Below are positions 8,722 through 17,273 of a DNA stretch of 64,000 nt, one piece after another; the stretch's first letter is position 1; every line of letters begins with the position of its first letter. The translations under genes were made by a program, and so were the position numbers. The stretch comes from Haloplanus salinarum (lineage in GTDB: Archaea; Halobacteriota; Halobacteria; Halobacteriales; Haloferacaceae): NCBI RefSeq assembly GCF_024498175.1, contig NZ_CP101823.1:2424987-2488986 (forward strand). Direction: 5' to 3'. The notes beneath the pieces were generated by a model. The model made no database searches and had not been told where the DNA came from. It saw only the letters and a program-made list of their open reading frames with translations.

Positions 8722-9738
8722 TCACTCGATCCGGTCGCGGGCGCCGGCCACCAGAAGCGGGAGGGTAATCGTGGCATCGCCGAGGACGGTGACGTTCTTC
8801 GCCGACTTCTCCAGCTTCCCCCAGGACCGCGCTTCGTCGAGGGTCGCCCCCGAGAGGCCGCCGGTCGAGGCGGGGTCGGTGGTGAGCTGGACGCCGTAGT
8901 CGTAGGCCTCGGGCACCGTGAGCATCGTCTGGAGGACGAAGTTCTTCGGGACGCCGCCGCCGACGACCGTCGCCCCCGTCTTCTCGGCGTCGAAGGCCAC
9001 GTCGGTGACGTTCGTCATGTCCGCGAGGGCATCGAGCGTGAACGACGACACCTGCGAGTGCATCCACGCCTGGATCCCCAGTACGGAGTCCTGGATCGCC
9101 GGCACGAACACGGGGACGTCGTGTTCGTAGGCCGCGGCGGCGATGCCTGCGTCCTCGGCCACGTCCTCGCGTTCGTTGACCTCGCTGTTCGCGCGGCCGA
9201 GTTCCCGCGTGAACTCGCTGATGGCGACGGTACCGTCGAACTCCGGGAAGACGTGCTCGCGGAGGTGGGTTTCGAACAGCGTGAAATGCTCCTGGGGGAG
9301 GTAGACGTTGTAGATGCGGTCGACCCCCTCGTCGCGGAGCTGCTCGTCGTGTTCGCGCTCCGCGCCCTCGGGGCCGGTCCGGCCGTGGTGGTGTTTCCCG
9401 CCGACGGCCTCGATGCTGTCGTGGGTGAGGTTGGCGCCCGTCGTCACCAGCGCGTCGATGTGGCCGTCGCGGATCAGCTCCGTCACCACCGACCGCATCC
9501 CGCCGGGCACCATCGCGCCCGCGAGGCCGAAGAAGTTGGTCACGTCGTCTCGGCCCAGCATCTCGGCGTAGACGTCGACCGCCCGGCTCATGTCCGCCGC
9601 GCCGATGCCCGCCTTGCCGTACTCCGTCGCGAGGTCGCCGACCGTCATTCCCGCCCACACCTCGGCGTGACCGAGCGGGTCCTCGTGGAACTCCTCGCGG
9701 GGTACCTCGCCGCCCTCGTCGCCGTCGTCGTCGGTCAT
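8722..9738 (-). CDS. dys: deoxyhypusine synthase
   Basis: 338-aa NAD-dependent enzyme that transfers an aminobutyl (or, in halophiles, probably agmatine-derived) moiety to a lysine of aIF5A. Visible features are the NAD-binding region LVTTGANLTHD, SNFFGL-type TNFFGLAGAMVPGGM, and the C-terminal GGGVPKNFVLQT carrying the catalytic lysine. The ATG at 9738 is chosen over an in-frame start at 9768 because MTDDD begins the halophile-type acidic extension. It shares this region with aIF5A and an agmatinase homologue, forming the aIF5A modification set. Nif3-like and agmatinase genes lie upstream on the same strand. Confidence 0.93.
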   Translation of the reverse strand: MTDDDGDEGGEVPREEFHEDPLGHAEVWAGMTVGDLATEYGKAGIGAADMSRAVDVYAEMLGRDDVTNFFGLAGAMVPGGMRSVVTELIRDGHIDALVTTGANLTHDSIEAVGGKHHHGRTGPEGAEREHDEQLRDEGVDRIYNVYLPQEHFTLFETHLREHVFPEFDGTVAISEFTRELGRANSEVNEREDVAEDAGIAAAAYEHDVPVFVPAIQDSVLGIQAWMHSQVSSFTLDALADMTNVTDVAFDAEKTGATVVGGGVPKNFVLQTMLTVPEAYDYGVQLTTDPASTGGLSGATLDEARSWGKLEKSAKNVTVLGDATITLPLLVAGARDRIE

Positions 9739-9789
9739 GTCCGGGCCTCCGCGTCCGAGCGGTTTCAACGGTCCGATCCCGCGCGCCGC

Positions 9790-10548
9790 TCAGAGCCCCG
9801 TCGGATGCTCGACGTACGTCGTCTCGATGCCCCACTCCTCGAGCAGGTCACCGACCCGCCGGACGCCGAACGTCTCGGTGGCGTAGTGGCCCGCGAGGAA
9901 GACGTTGACCCCGCGGTCCCGGGCCTCGTGGTACGCGGCCTGTTTGCCCTCACCCGTCACGAGGGCGTCGAGGCCGGCGGCGGCGGCCGCTTCGATCCAG
10001 TCCACGCCGCTCCCGGTGACGATGCCGACCTCCCGAATCTCGTCGGGACCGAAATCGAGTACCTGCGTCTCGGTGTCGAGTTCCCGGTCCAGACGGGCGG
10101 CCAGGTCGTCGACGGCGTAGGGCTCAGCCGCCGTCCCGCGGGTGCCGACGACCTCCGGACCGTACGCCCCGAACGGCTCGCGGTCCCGGAGTCCGAGGAC
10201 GTCGGCGACGCCGGCGGCGTTGCCCAGTTCCTGGTGCCCATCCAGCGGTAGGTGGGAGACGTACAGCGCCACGTCCTCGCGAACGAGCGGCGCCACCCGA
10301 TCGTAGTGGAGGTCGGTGAGTCGGTCGAAGCCGTCCCAGGCGAGGCCGTGATGGACGAGAAGGACGTCGGCGTCGCGCTCGATCGCTTCGTGGATCGTCG
10401 CCCCGGCAGCGTCGACGGCGAGGGCGACGCGCTCTACGTCGCCCTCCCGGTGGCCCACCTGCAACCCGTTCGCGCTCGCGTCGAGGTCGGCGTAGTCGTC
10501 GGTGCGTAGTTCCTCGTCGAGTCGGTCGGCGAACTCGCTGCGGTCCAT
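9790..10548 (-). CDS. Nif3-like dinuclear metal centre protein
   Basis: 252-aa member of the Nif3/YbgI (DUF34) family. Metal-binding motifs are visible: LLVHHGLAWDG (paired His), YVSHLPLDGH, and the C-terminal LAGHYATETFGV with the conserved His and Glu. These proteins form hexameric toroids with two metal ions; proposed roles include GTP cyclohydrolase I type 2-like activity or metal/folate handling, none settled. It sits between the agmatinase-like and deoxyhypusine synthase genes on the same strand. Confidence 0.9.
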   Translation of the reverse strand: MDRSEFADRLDEELRTDDYADLDASANGLQVGHREGDVERVALAVDAAGATIHEAIERDADVLLVHHGLAWDGFDRLTDLHYDRVAPLVREDVALYVSHLPLDGHQELGNAAGVADVLGLRDREPFGAYGPEVVGTRGTAAEPYAVDDLAARLDRELDTETQVLDFGPDEIREVGIVTGSGVDWIEAAAAAGLDALVTGEGKQAAYHEARDRGVNVFLAGHYATETFGVRRVGDLLEEWGIETTYVEHPTGL

Positions 10549-10579
10549 ACCGGCCCGTCGGCCGGCGGGGATTTGTAGG

Positions 10580-11413
10580 CTACGGGCCGGCGTGCGCGAA
10601 GACGAAATCGCGGAGGAGCGCGCCGGCGAGGGTCGCGGCCTGCCCGTCGTCGCGGTCGTTCACCTCGACGGCGTCGACGCCGGCCGCGTCGGGGGCGACC
10701 GCCCGGACGACGTCTCGGATCTCACGGGCGGACAGCCCGCCCGGTTCCATCGTTCCGGTGCCCGGCGCGACCGCCGGATCGGCGGCGTCGACGTCGACAC
10801 TGAGGTAGGTCGTCGCCGCGTCGAGGTCGACCGCCGCGGCCATGGCCTCGCGGACGGCGTCGGCCCCCCGCTCGGCCACCGTCTCGGGTGGGAGGACGGT
10901 CACGTCGTCCTCGCGTGCCCGCGCCCACTCGGCCTCGCTCCCGGCGCGGGCGCCGACGATCACGGCGTGATCTGCCGTATCGAGCGCCCGGCGGGTCACG
11001 CAGGCGTGGCTCCAGGGGTCGCCGTCGAACGACTCCCGGAGGTCGAGGTGGGCGTCGAGACAGACGAAGAGGTCGGGGGCGACCGCTCGGACGCCCGCGA
11101 CGGTGACGGTGTGTTCCCCGCCCAACAGCACGGGCGTGGCGCCGTCGTCGACGGCGTCCGTCAGTTCGCCCGTGAGGAAGTCGACGTACTCGGCGGCGTC
11201 GCTCCAGGCACGGAGGTCGCCGGCGTCGTGGACGCCGAGTTCCGAGAAGTGTCGGTCGGTGTGGTGGTCGTAATCCTCGAACGATTCGGCGAACCGCCGG
11301 ATCCGATCGGGGCCGAACCGTGCACCCGGCTGGAAGGTCGTCGAGCGATCGAGCGGTGCGCCGACGACGACGTACGCCGCAGCCGCACGGTCGGCGGTCG
11401 CACCGGGAAACAT
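10580..11413 (-). CDS. speB: agmatinase-like ureohydrolase
   Basis: 277-aa arginase/agmatinase-fold enzyme. Mn-binding motifs are GGEHT, the LDAHLDL block, and SVDVDAADPAVAPGTGT; the residue before the final EPGG is Met where canonical agmatinases have Pro (GTPEPGG). The gene abuts aIF5A with no gap (aIF5A stop at 11414, this ATG at 11413), so they are co-transcribed. In Haloferax the homologue adjacent to aIF5A was proposed to remove urea from agmatinylated aIF5A to yield deoxyhypusine, rather than act on free agmatine. That role fits this context. Confidence 0.88.
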   Translation of the reverse strand: MFPGATADRAAAAYVVVGAPLDRSTTFQPGARFGPDRIRRFAESFEDYDHHTDRHFSELGVHDAGDLRAWSDAAEYVDFLTGELTDAVDDGATPVLLGGEHTVTVAGVRAVAPDLFVCLDAHLDLRESFDGDPWSHACVTRRALDTADHAVIVGARAGSEAEWARAREDDVTVLPPETVAERGADAVREAMAAAVDLDAATTYLSVDVDAADPAVAPGTGTMEPGGLSAREIRDVVRAVAPDAAGVDAVEVNDRDDGQAATLAGALLRDFVFAHAGP

Positions 11414-11788
11414 CTACACGATCTTCCGCTGACCCTCGTACTCCAGATATTCGATCTCGTCGTCCGGCGAGAGATCCTCGTCCTCGGGGATCCGCATCGT
11501 GAACGTCTCGTAGGTGTCGAGGTCCATGATCTGGGCGTCGTCGCCGGAGACGGAGACGACCTGTCCGCCCTTCCGCTCGACGATGGGCACCCACACCTTC
11601 GCGTCGACCGGCTGGCTGAGCGATCGCTTCTTGCCGTCGAAGACGCCCGTCCCCTCGATGCGAGCCTTGGCACTCCCGTGTTTCCCCGGTTTGGCCGTAC
11701 TGTACGCGTTGATCTTACACGGGGAGTCCTCCATCATCACGTAGCTCCCCTCCTGCAGTTCTCGCACCTGTTTTTGCTCTCTCGCCAT
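11414..11788 (-). CDS. eif5A: translation factor aIF5A
   Basis: 124-aa archaeal homologue of eIF5A, which relieves ribosome stalling at proline-rich and other difficult motifs. The modification loop [12 protein letters not shown] is intact, with Lys36 the expected hypusination target. An N-terminal SH3-like barrel is followed by an OB-fold with [11 protein letters not shown]. It is the first gene of an operon with the agmatinase-like gene directly behind it. A TATA box GTTTATAC is positioned for a nearly leaderless mRNA. Confidence 0.97.
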   Translation of the reverse strand: MAREQKQVRELQEGSYVMMEDSPCKINAYSTAKPGKHGSAKARIEGTGVFDGKKRSLSQPVDAKVWVPIVERKGGQVVSVSGDDAQIMDLDTYETFTMRIPEDEDLSPDDEIEYLEYEGQRKIV

Positions 11789-11808
11789 ACGGATCGATAA
11801 CGGAAGGC

Positions 11809-11824
11809 GGTGTATAAACGGTTT
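11809..11824 (-). promoter_or_regulatory. TATA box of aIF5A operon
   Basis: Minus-strand CCGTTTATACACC centred about 28 nt upstream of the aIF5A ATG at 11788, the normal haloarchaeal geometry for leaderless transcription. Confidence 0.65.
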
Positions 11825-11870
11825 GGAAAGCTCTGCGCGGCGTATTCGTTACGCCGGCGACGGATCGTTC

Positions 11871-11950
11871 GTCCCGGCGGCGACCCTCCCCGTCCCGGCG
11901 GCGACCCTCCCCGTCCCGGCGGCGACCCTCCCCGTCCCGGCGGCGACGCC
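11871..11950. repeat. 21-bp tandem repeat (about 4 units)
   Basis: Units starting at 11871, 11892, 11913 and 11934 each begin GTCCCGGCGGCGACCCTCCC; the first three are identical and the last diverges after 13 bases. The array occupies the whole space between the UbiB-like stop codon at 11951 and the upstream region of the aIF5A promoter. 21 bp is a multiple of 3, but no gene covers it. Confidence 0.85.
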
Positions 11951-13624
11951 CTACTCGTCGCGGCGGCGACGCATCTCCTGTCTGGTGAACTGGGGCCGCG
12001 CACGCACGCCGCGTTTCCGCCGCAGCGAACGATAGAGCAGGAGGCCCACGGGGAGGGTGATGACGCCCGCGACGATGGCCGCCTCGGGCGCCTGATTGAA
12101 CGAGTAGAGGATGGCCGTCGAGAGCACACCGACGGCGGCCAGGATGCTGTAGGCGATGCGCTTCGCGAGTTGATCCAACACGTCGTGCTCGTCGTCGATC
12201 TGGATCTGAACGGTGAGGTCGTCCCGTTTGACCCGATCCAGCACGTCGTCGAGTTTCGGCGGGACCGTCACCAGCGAGCGGGCCGTCTCCTCGAGTTGGT
12301 CGCCCGCGGACTCCACGGCCTGCCGAACACCCTCCTCGCGGTACCCCTGTTCGGAGAGGTAGTCGGTGGCGACGCTGATGAAGTCGAAGTCGGGGTCGAG
12401 GGTGACACAGACGCCCTCGACCACCGTCGCGACCCGCATGATGAGCGCGAAGTTCCGCGGCAGGCGTAGCGGGAACTCGTAGATGGTGTCCTCGACCTGC
12501 TGGATGACCTGCTGGACGCGGTACTGCTCGAGGTCCTCGCCGCGCACGTCCGCGATGGCGAGTTCCATCACCTGCCCCATCACCTCGCGGTCGGCGGTGG
12601 GACTGAGCGTCCCCATCTCGACCATCGAATCGAGGATGCCGTCGATGTCCTGGTTGGCGACGGCGATGTAGAAGTCGACGATCTTGTCCTGGAAGAACGC
12701 GTCCACGGTCCCGCTCATGCCGAAGTCGTAGAAGATGATCGAGCCGTCCTCGGCGACCGACAGGTTGCCCGGGTGCGGGTCGGCGTGGAAGACCCCGTCC
12801 TCGATGATCATCTGGAGGTAGATGCGCTGGAGGCTCTCGGCGAGGTCGCTCCGGTCCAGCCCCATCTCGTCGAGGCGGTCGACGTCGTTGATCTTGGTCC
12901 CGCTGATGTACTCCATCACGAGGACGCGCTCGCCGGAGAGTTCGTCGACGGCCCCGGGAATGCGGATTCGGTCGTTGCCCTCGAAGTTCTCCCGGATCTC
13001 GCCGAGCATCCGACGCTCCCGCGAGTAGTCCATCTCCTCACGGATGGTGTCGGAGAACTCGTCGGCGAGGTTCGACACCGAGAAACTCCGCGCCTCGTCG
13101 GTGAACCGGAGGAGAATGGGCAGGAGCCACGCGATGGCCCGGAGGTCCGCCTCCACGAGGTCCTCGACCCCCGGCCGTCGGACCTTGATCGCCACCCGCT
13201 CGCCCTCGTAGGTGGCCCGGTAAACCTGCCCGAGGCTGGCACCGCTGATGGCCTCGCGCTCGAAGTCGTCGAACACCTCGTCGACCTCGCCGACGTCGGC
13301 TTCGAGGACGGGCCGCGTTTCGGCCCACGGCGCCGGCGGCACGTCGTCCTGGAGGCTGGTCAGGACGTCGATGTACGCCGGCGGGAGGACGTCCGGCCGG
13401 GTCGACAGCAGTTGCCCGAGTTTGATGAACGTCGGCCCGAGGGTGAGCAGCGAGTCGAGGAGGCGGTCGGCGCGCTCCCGCTGGGTCTCCGGGTCGACGC
13501 TGCGGCGGCCGCCGAACAGGAAGTACTTCCGGCGGTCGCGCCAATACGCGATGATCAGGGGGAAAAACTGGTAGAGGACGCGGACGAAGCGCCAGTACGC
13601 GCGGAGGTTGACCAGCGTAACCAC
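11951..13624 (-). CDS. ABC1/UbiB-family atypical protein kinase
   Basis: 557 aa. The N-terminal segment has the KxGQ-type motif in FIKLGQLLSTRPDVLP, diagnostic of the ADCK/UbiB family. The kinase-like core includes ASLGQVYRATY, VAIKVRRPGVED (Lys), VMEYISGTKI, DGVFHADPHPGNL (catalytic loop) and IIFYDFGMSG (DFG). Two C-terminal hydrophobic helices anchor it to the membrane. In bacteria and mitochondria such proteins support quinone synthesis; in haloarchaea a role in menaquinone or lipid metabolism is likely but untested. It lies 6 bp downstream of a small Hsp20-like gene. Confidence 0.92.
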   Translation of the reverse strand: MVTLVNLRAYWRFVRVLYQFFPLIIAYWRDRRKYFLFGGRRSVDPETQRERADRLLDSLLTLGPTFIKLGQLLSTRPDVLPPAYIDVLTSLQDDVPPAPWAETRPVLEADVGEVDEVFDDFEREAISGASLGQVYRATYEGERVAIKVRRPGVEDLVEADLRAIAWLLPILLRFTDEARSFSVSNLADEFSDTIREEMDYSRERRMLGEIRENFEGNDRIRIPGAVDELSGERVLVMEYISGTKINDVDRLDEMGLDRSDLAESLQRIYLQMIIEDGVFHADPHPGNLSVAEDGSIIFYDFGMSGTVDAFFQDKIVDFYIAVANQDIDGILDSMVEMGTLSPTADREVMGQVMELAIADVRGEDLEQYRVQQVIQQVEDTIYEFPLRLPRNFALIMRVATVVEGVCVTLDPDFDFISVATDYLSEQGYREEGVRQAVESAGDQLEETARSLVTVPPKLDDVLDRVKRDDLTVQIQIDDEHDVLDQLAKRIAYSILAAVGVLSTAILYSFNQAPEAAIVAGVITLPVGLLLYRSLRRKRGVRARPQFTRQEMRRRRDE

Positions 13625-13630
13625 CCGGGC

Positions 13631-13987
13631 TTACGCGTCCTCGATGGGGATGGGCTGCTCCGGCGCGGCCTCGTACTTGGGGAGTCGGAGTTCGAGGATG
13701 CCGCGGTCCGTCGACCCCTCGGCGCCCGCGCCCGTCGCGTCCGGCGGGAGGGGCAGCTCCGCGTCGAGGAAGAGCGGCCGGTCCTCGCGGACGTACTCGA
13801 AGGACGGGGGGAGATCCTTCTCCCGCCGGGCCTCGATGTGCAGGCGACCCTTCTCGACGCGGACGTCGACGGTGTCCGCGGTGGCCCCCGGCAGGTCGAC
13901 GACCAGCAGGTAGGCGTCCTCGCTCTCGAGCAGATCCGCGAACACTGCTTCGGGGAGGTCCCGAAGCGCGTCCCGCAGTGCTGACAT
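13631..13987 (-). CDS. divergent Hsp20-like protein
   Basis: 118 aa with an alpha-crystallin-like core: YLLVVDLPGATADTV, VEKGRLHIEARREKD, and RGILELRLPK, ending PIPIEDA (IxI motif). The N-terminal arm is short. It is clearly more divergent from canonical Hsp20 than the gene at 7060. It heads an operon with the UbiB-like kinase (6-bp gap), so it may serve that protein specifically; that is inference. It is divergent from moeA1. Confidence 0.85.
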   Translation of the reverse strand: MSALRDALRDLPEAVFADLLESEDAYLLVVDLPGATADTVDVRVEKGRLHIEARREKDLPPSFEYVREDRPLFLDAELPLPPDATGAGAEGSTDRGILELRLPKYEAAPEQPIPIEDA

Positions 13988-14101
13988 GGGATGGGGTAAG
14001 GCGCGGGGATCGAAAAAGGCCGCGGTGTCGGCGGCCGCCCGCGGCCGTCGGCCCCCGCGGGCCGGCTACGGGTTTTTGTATCCGCGAACGCAAGGACGGG
14101 T

Positions 14102-15325
14102 ATGAGTCACGACGACCTCGAACGCGCGGGGTTCAAGGACCGAACCCGCGTCGCCGAGGCCCTGGAGACCGTCCTCGAGACGGTCGCCGGACACGACCGA
14201 ACCGAGCGGGTGGCGCTCGGCCGGGCCGACGGCCGGGTCCTCGCCGAGACGGTGACCGCGCCGTCGCCCGTCCCCGGCTACGACCGCGCGGCGATGGACG
14301 GCTACGCCGTCCGCGCCAGCGACACCTTCGGCGCCAGCGACCGGTCGCCGACCGTCCTCCGCGAGGGCGAGGGCGCCGTGAACCCCGACGAGGCCGTCCG
14401 GGTCCACACCGGCAGCGACCTGCCCGAGGGCGCGGACGCCGTCGTCATGGTCGAACACACCGAGACCGTCGGCGACGAGGTGGAGGTGTTCGACGCCGTC
14501 GCCGAGGGCGAGAACGTCGGCGACGTCGGCGAGGACGTCGCCGAGGGCGAGCGACTGTACGAACCGGGCCACCGGATCCGCCCCTCGGATCTCGGCCTGC
14601 TGAAGTCCGTCGGCGTCGACCAGGTCGAAGTGTACGACCCGCCGACCGTCGGCGTGATCCCGACGGGCGAGGAACTCGTCCAGCGCGACCCCGAGCCCGG
14701 CGAGGTGATCGAGACCAACGGCCTGACCGTCTCGCGCATGGCCGACCGCTGGGGCGCCATCCCGACCTACCGGAACGTCGTCGACGACGACCCCAACGCC
14801 ATCCGCGCCGCGATCCAGCGCGACCTCGCGAAGGACGTCGTCGTCACCACCGGCGGCTCGTCGGTCGGCGAGCGCGACTACACCCCCGAGGTCGTCGACG
14901 AGTTGGGCGAGGTACTCGTCCACGGCGTCGCCCTCAAACCCGGCCACCCCGTCGCCCTCGGGGTCGTCGAGGGGACCCCTGTCGTCATGCTCCCGGGCTA
15001 CCCCGTCGCCTGCATCGTCAACGCCGTCCAGTTCCTGCGGCCCATCCTCAAACGCGTCGGCAACATGCCCGTACCCGAACACCCGACCGTCGAGGCCGAA
15101 CTGTCCCGGAAGATATCCAGCGAACCCGGCACCCGGACGTTCGCCCGGGTACGCCTGAGCGAGGGCGACGGGGACCGCCCGGTCGCCGAACCCACCCGCG
15201 CCAGCGGGTCGGGCGTCCTCTCGAGCGTCGCCCTCGCGGACGGCTGGGTCGTCGTCCCCGAGGCCCGGGAGGGGTACGACGCCGGCGAACGCGTCGCGGT
15301 CGAGGACTGGGAGTGGTCGGCGTGA
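14102..15325 (+). CDS. moeA: molybdopterin molybdotransferase MoeA (copy 1)
   Basis: 407-aa MoeA, which inserts molybdate into adenylated molybdopterin during cofactor synthesis. Motifs: DRAAMDGYAVRA near residue 62, GADAVVMVEHTE, TGEELV, TTGGSSVGERDYTP and LPGYPVAC, followed by the C-terminal beta-barrel domain. Length is standard. A TTTTTGTATCC element lies upstream. The second, longer moeA follows 25 bp downstream on the same strand. A MOSC-domain gene at 32522 is another Mo-related gene in the window. Confidence 0.95.
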   Translation: MSHDDLERAGFKDRTRVAEALETVLETVAGHDRTERVALGRADGRVLAETVTAPSPVPGYDRAAMDGYAVRASDTFGASDRSPTVLREGEGAVNPDEAVRVHTGSDLPEGADAVVMVEHTETVGDEVEVFDAVAEGENVGDVGEDVAEGERLYEPGHRIRPSDLGLLKSVGVDQVEVYDPPTVGVIPTGEELVQRDPEPGEVIETNGLTVSRMADRWGAIPTYRNVVDDDPNAIRAAIQRDLAKDVVVTTGGSSVGERDYTPEVVDELGEVLVHGVALKPGHPVALGVVEGTPVVMLPGYPVACIVNAVQFLRPILKRVGNMPVPEHPTVEAELSRKISSEPGTRTFARVRLSEGDGDRPVAEPTRASGSGVLSSVALADGWVVVPEAREGYDAGERVAVEDWEWSA

Positions 15326-15350
15326 CCGACCGTCGAGGGGGTGGTCGCCG

Positions 15351-17243
15351 ATGAGCGACCGACGCCAGTTCCGTGACCTCGCCTCGCCCGCCGCGGCCCG
15401 CGAAGCCGTCGACTCGCTCGATCTGTCGCCCGAGCCCGAGAGGGTTCCCCTCGACGAGGCCCGGGGCCGGGTCCTCGCCGAGCGAATCGACGCCGAGCTC
15501 GACGTCCCGGGGTTCGACCGCGCGAGCGTCGACGGCTACGCCGTCCGCGCCAGCGACACCTTCGGCGCCGACGAGGCCGATCCCGCCGTCCTCGACCTGA
15601 TCGGGACGGTCCACGCCGGCGCCGAACCCGACGTCGAGGTGCGGGACGGGACCTGTGCCGAGATATCGACCGGCGCAGTGTTGCCACCGGGCGCCGACGC
15701 CGTCGTCATGGTCGAGCGCACCGACGAGACCGACGCGGGCATCGCGATCCGAACCTCGGTCGCGCCGGGCGACCGCGTGATGGTCGCGGGCGCGGACGTC
15801 GCCGCCGGCTCCCGGGCGTTCGGTCCGGGCACCCTGATCACGCCCCGCGAGATCGGCCTGCTGTCCGCGCTCGGCGTCGACACGGTGCCCGTCCGCGGGA
15901 CGCCCACGGTCGGCATCGTCTCGACCGGCGACGAACTCGTTCGACCGGGCGGCGACCTCCACAGCGAGGCCGGCCAGATCTACGACGTGAACTCCTACAC
16001 CATCGCCGCGGGGGTCGAGGAGGCGGGCGGCGAGGCCGTGCTCTACCCCCACGCCGGCGACGACTACGACGAGATGGAGCGCCTGCTCGTCGAGGCCGCC
16101 GACGAGTGTGACCTCGTCCTCTCCTCGGGGTCGACCTCCGCGAGCGCCGTCGACGTGATCTACCGCGTCATCGAGAGCGAGGGGGAACTCCTCCTCCACG
16201 GCGTGTCGGTCAAGCCGGGCAAACCCATGCTCGTCGGCCGACTGGAGGACTCCGCGTACGTCGGCCTGCCGGGCTATCCCGTCTCCGCGCTCACCATCTT
16301 CCGGACGTTCGTCGCGCCGGCGATCCGCGAGGCGGCGGGGCTGCCCGAACCCCGCACCGCGACCGTCGAGGGGCGGATGGCCGTCCGCGAGCGATACTCG
16401 GAGGGGCGGACCCGCCTCATGCCCGTCGGGCTGGTCGAGGCGGGTGACGGTGAGGCCGACACCCTCGTCTACCCCGTCGACAAGGGGAGCGGCGCGACGA
16501 CGAGCCTCGTCGAGGCCGACGGCATCGTCGAAGTCGACGCCGACACCGACTACCTCGCCGAGGGCGAGCGGGTCACGGTGCAGTTGTTCTCGCCGGACGT
16601 CCGCCCGCCGACCCTCCTCGGCGTCGGCGAGGACGACCCCGCACTCTCCCGCCTGCTCGACCGACTGGAACGCCCCCGCTACCTCGACGTCGGGAGCCGA
16701 CAGGGGCGACGGCGCTTGCGCGACGGCGTCCCCGACGTGGCGGTCGTCTCCGGCCCGACGGACCGCGACGTCGACCCCGTCGACCTCGGCGGGTGGACCC
16801 GGGAGTGGGGCCTCGTCGTCCCCGCCGGCAACCCCGCGGGGGTCGACGGCCTCGCGGACCTAGTCGACCGCGACCTCCGGTTCGTCAACCGGGCGACAGA
16901 CGCCGGCCTGCGCGCCAGCCTCGACGCCGAGTTGGACCGCCTGGCCGACAGACGGGCGACCGAGCGCCGCGATCTGACCGCCGCCATCGACGGCTACGAG
17001 TTGACCGTCAAGGGGTTCGAGAGCCCGGCGCGGAAGGTCCTCGACGGGGCAGCCGATGCGGGCCTCGGCCTCCGGGCGACCGCCGACACGCTCGACTGCG
17101 GGTTCGTCCCCGTCGGCACCGAATCCGTCCGCGTGCTGGCGAACCCCGACCGCACCGACAAGCCGGGGGTCACGGCGCTCGAGCGCGCCGTCGAGTCGGC
17201 GCTCGACGGCGCCGTTGCCGACCTCGACGGCTTCGAGGCCTGA
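15351..17243 (+). CDS. moeA2: MoeA-PBP-like fusion (molybdopterin biosynthesis protein, copy 2)
   Basis: 630 aa. Residues 1 to about 410 repeat the MoeA architecture (DRASVDGYAVRA, GADAVVMVERTD, STGDELV, SSGSTSASAVDVIY, LPGYPVSA). Here the usual Gly-Gly-Ser of the active-site loop reads SSGSTS. The C-terminal 200 residues form a substrate-binding-protein-like domain (GLVVPAGNPAGV, VNRATDAGLRASLD, GLGLRATADTLDCGFVPVG), as in other archaeal and bacterial MoeA-PBP fusions; it may sense molybdate, tungstate or a pterin. It directly follows moeA1, implying paralogues with different metal or step specificity. Confidence 0.92.
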   Translation: MSDRRQFRDLASPAAAREAVDSLDLSPEPERVPLDEARGRVLAERIDAELDVPGFDRASVDGYAVRASDTFGADEADPAVLDLIGTVHAGAEPDVEVRDGTCAEISTGAVLPPGADAVVMVERTDETDAGIAIRTSVAPGDRVMVAGADVAAGSRAFGPGTLITPREIGLLSALGVDTVPVRGTPTVGIVSTGDELVRPGGDLHSEAGQIYDVNSYTIAAGVEEAGGEAVLYPHAGDDYDEMERLLVEAADECDLVLSSGSTSASAVDVIYRVIESEGELLLHGVSVKPGKPMLVGRLEDSAYVGLPGYPVSALTIFRTFVAPAIREAAGLPEPRTATVEGRMAVRERYSEGRTRLMPVGLVEAGDGEADTLVYPVDKGSGATTSLVEADGIVEVDADTDYLAEGERVTVQLFSPDVRPPTLLGVGEDDPALSRLLDRLERPRYLDVGSRQGRRRLRDGVPDVAVVSGPTDRDVDPVDLGGWTREWGLVVPAGNPAGVDGLADLVDRDLRFVNRATDAGLRASLDAELDRLADRRATERRDLTAAIDGYELTVKGFESPARKVLDGAADAGLGLRATADTLDCGFVPVGTESVRVLANPDRTDKPGVTALERAVESALDGAVADLDGFEA

Positions 17244-17273
17244 CCGGCGTGGGCGCGTCGGTACCCGTTCACG

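Noticed and set aside
8562-8768. 68-aa ORF in the gap upstream of the TA operon
   Set aside because: Basic, low-complexity composition, no promoter or RBS I can defend.
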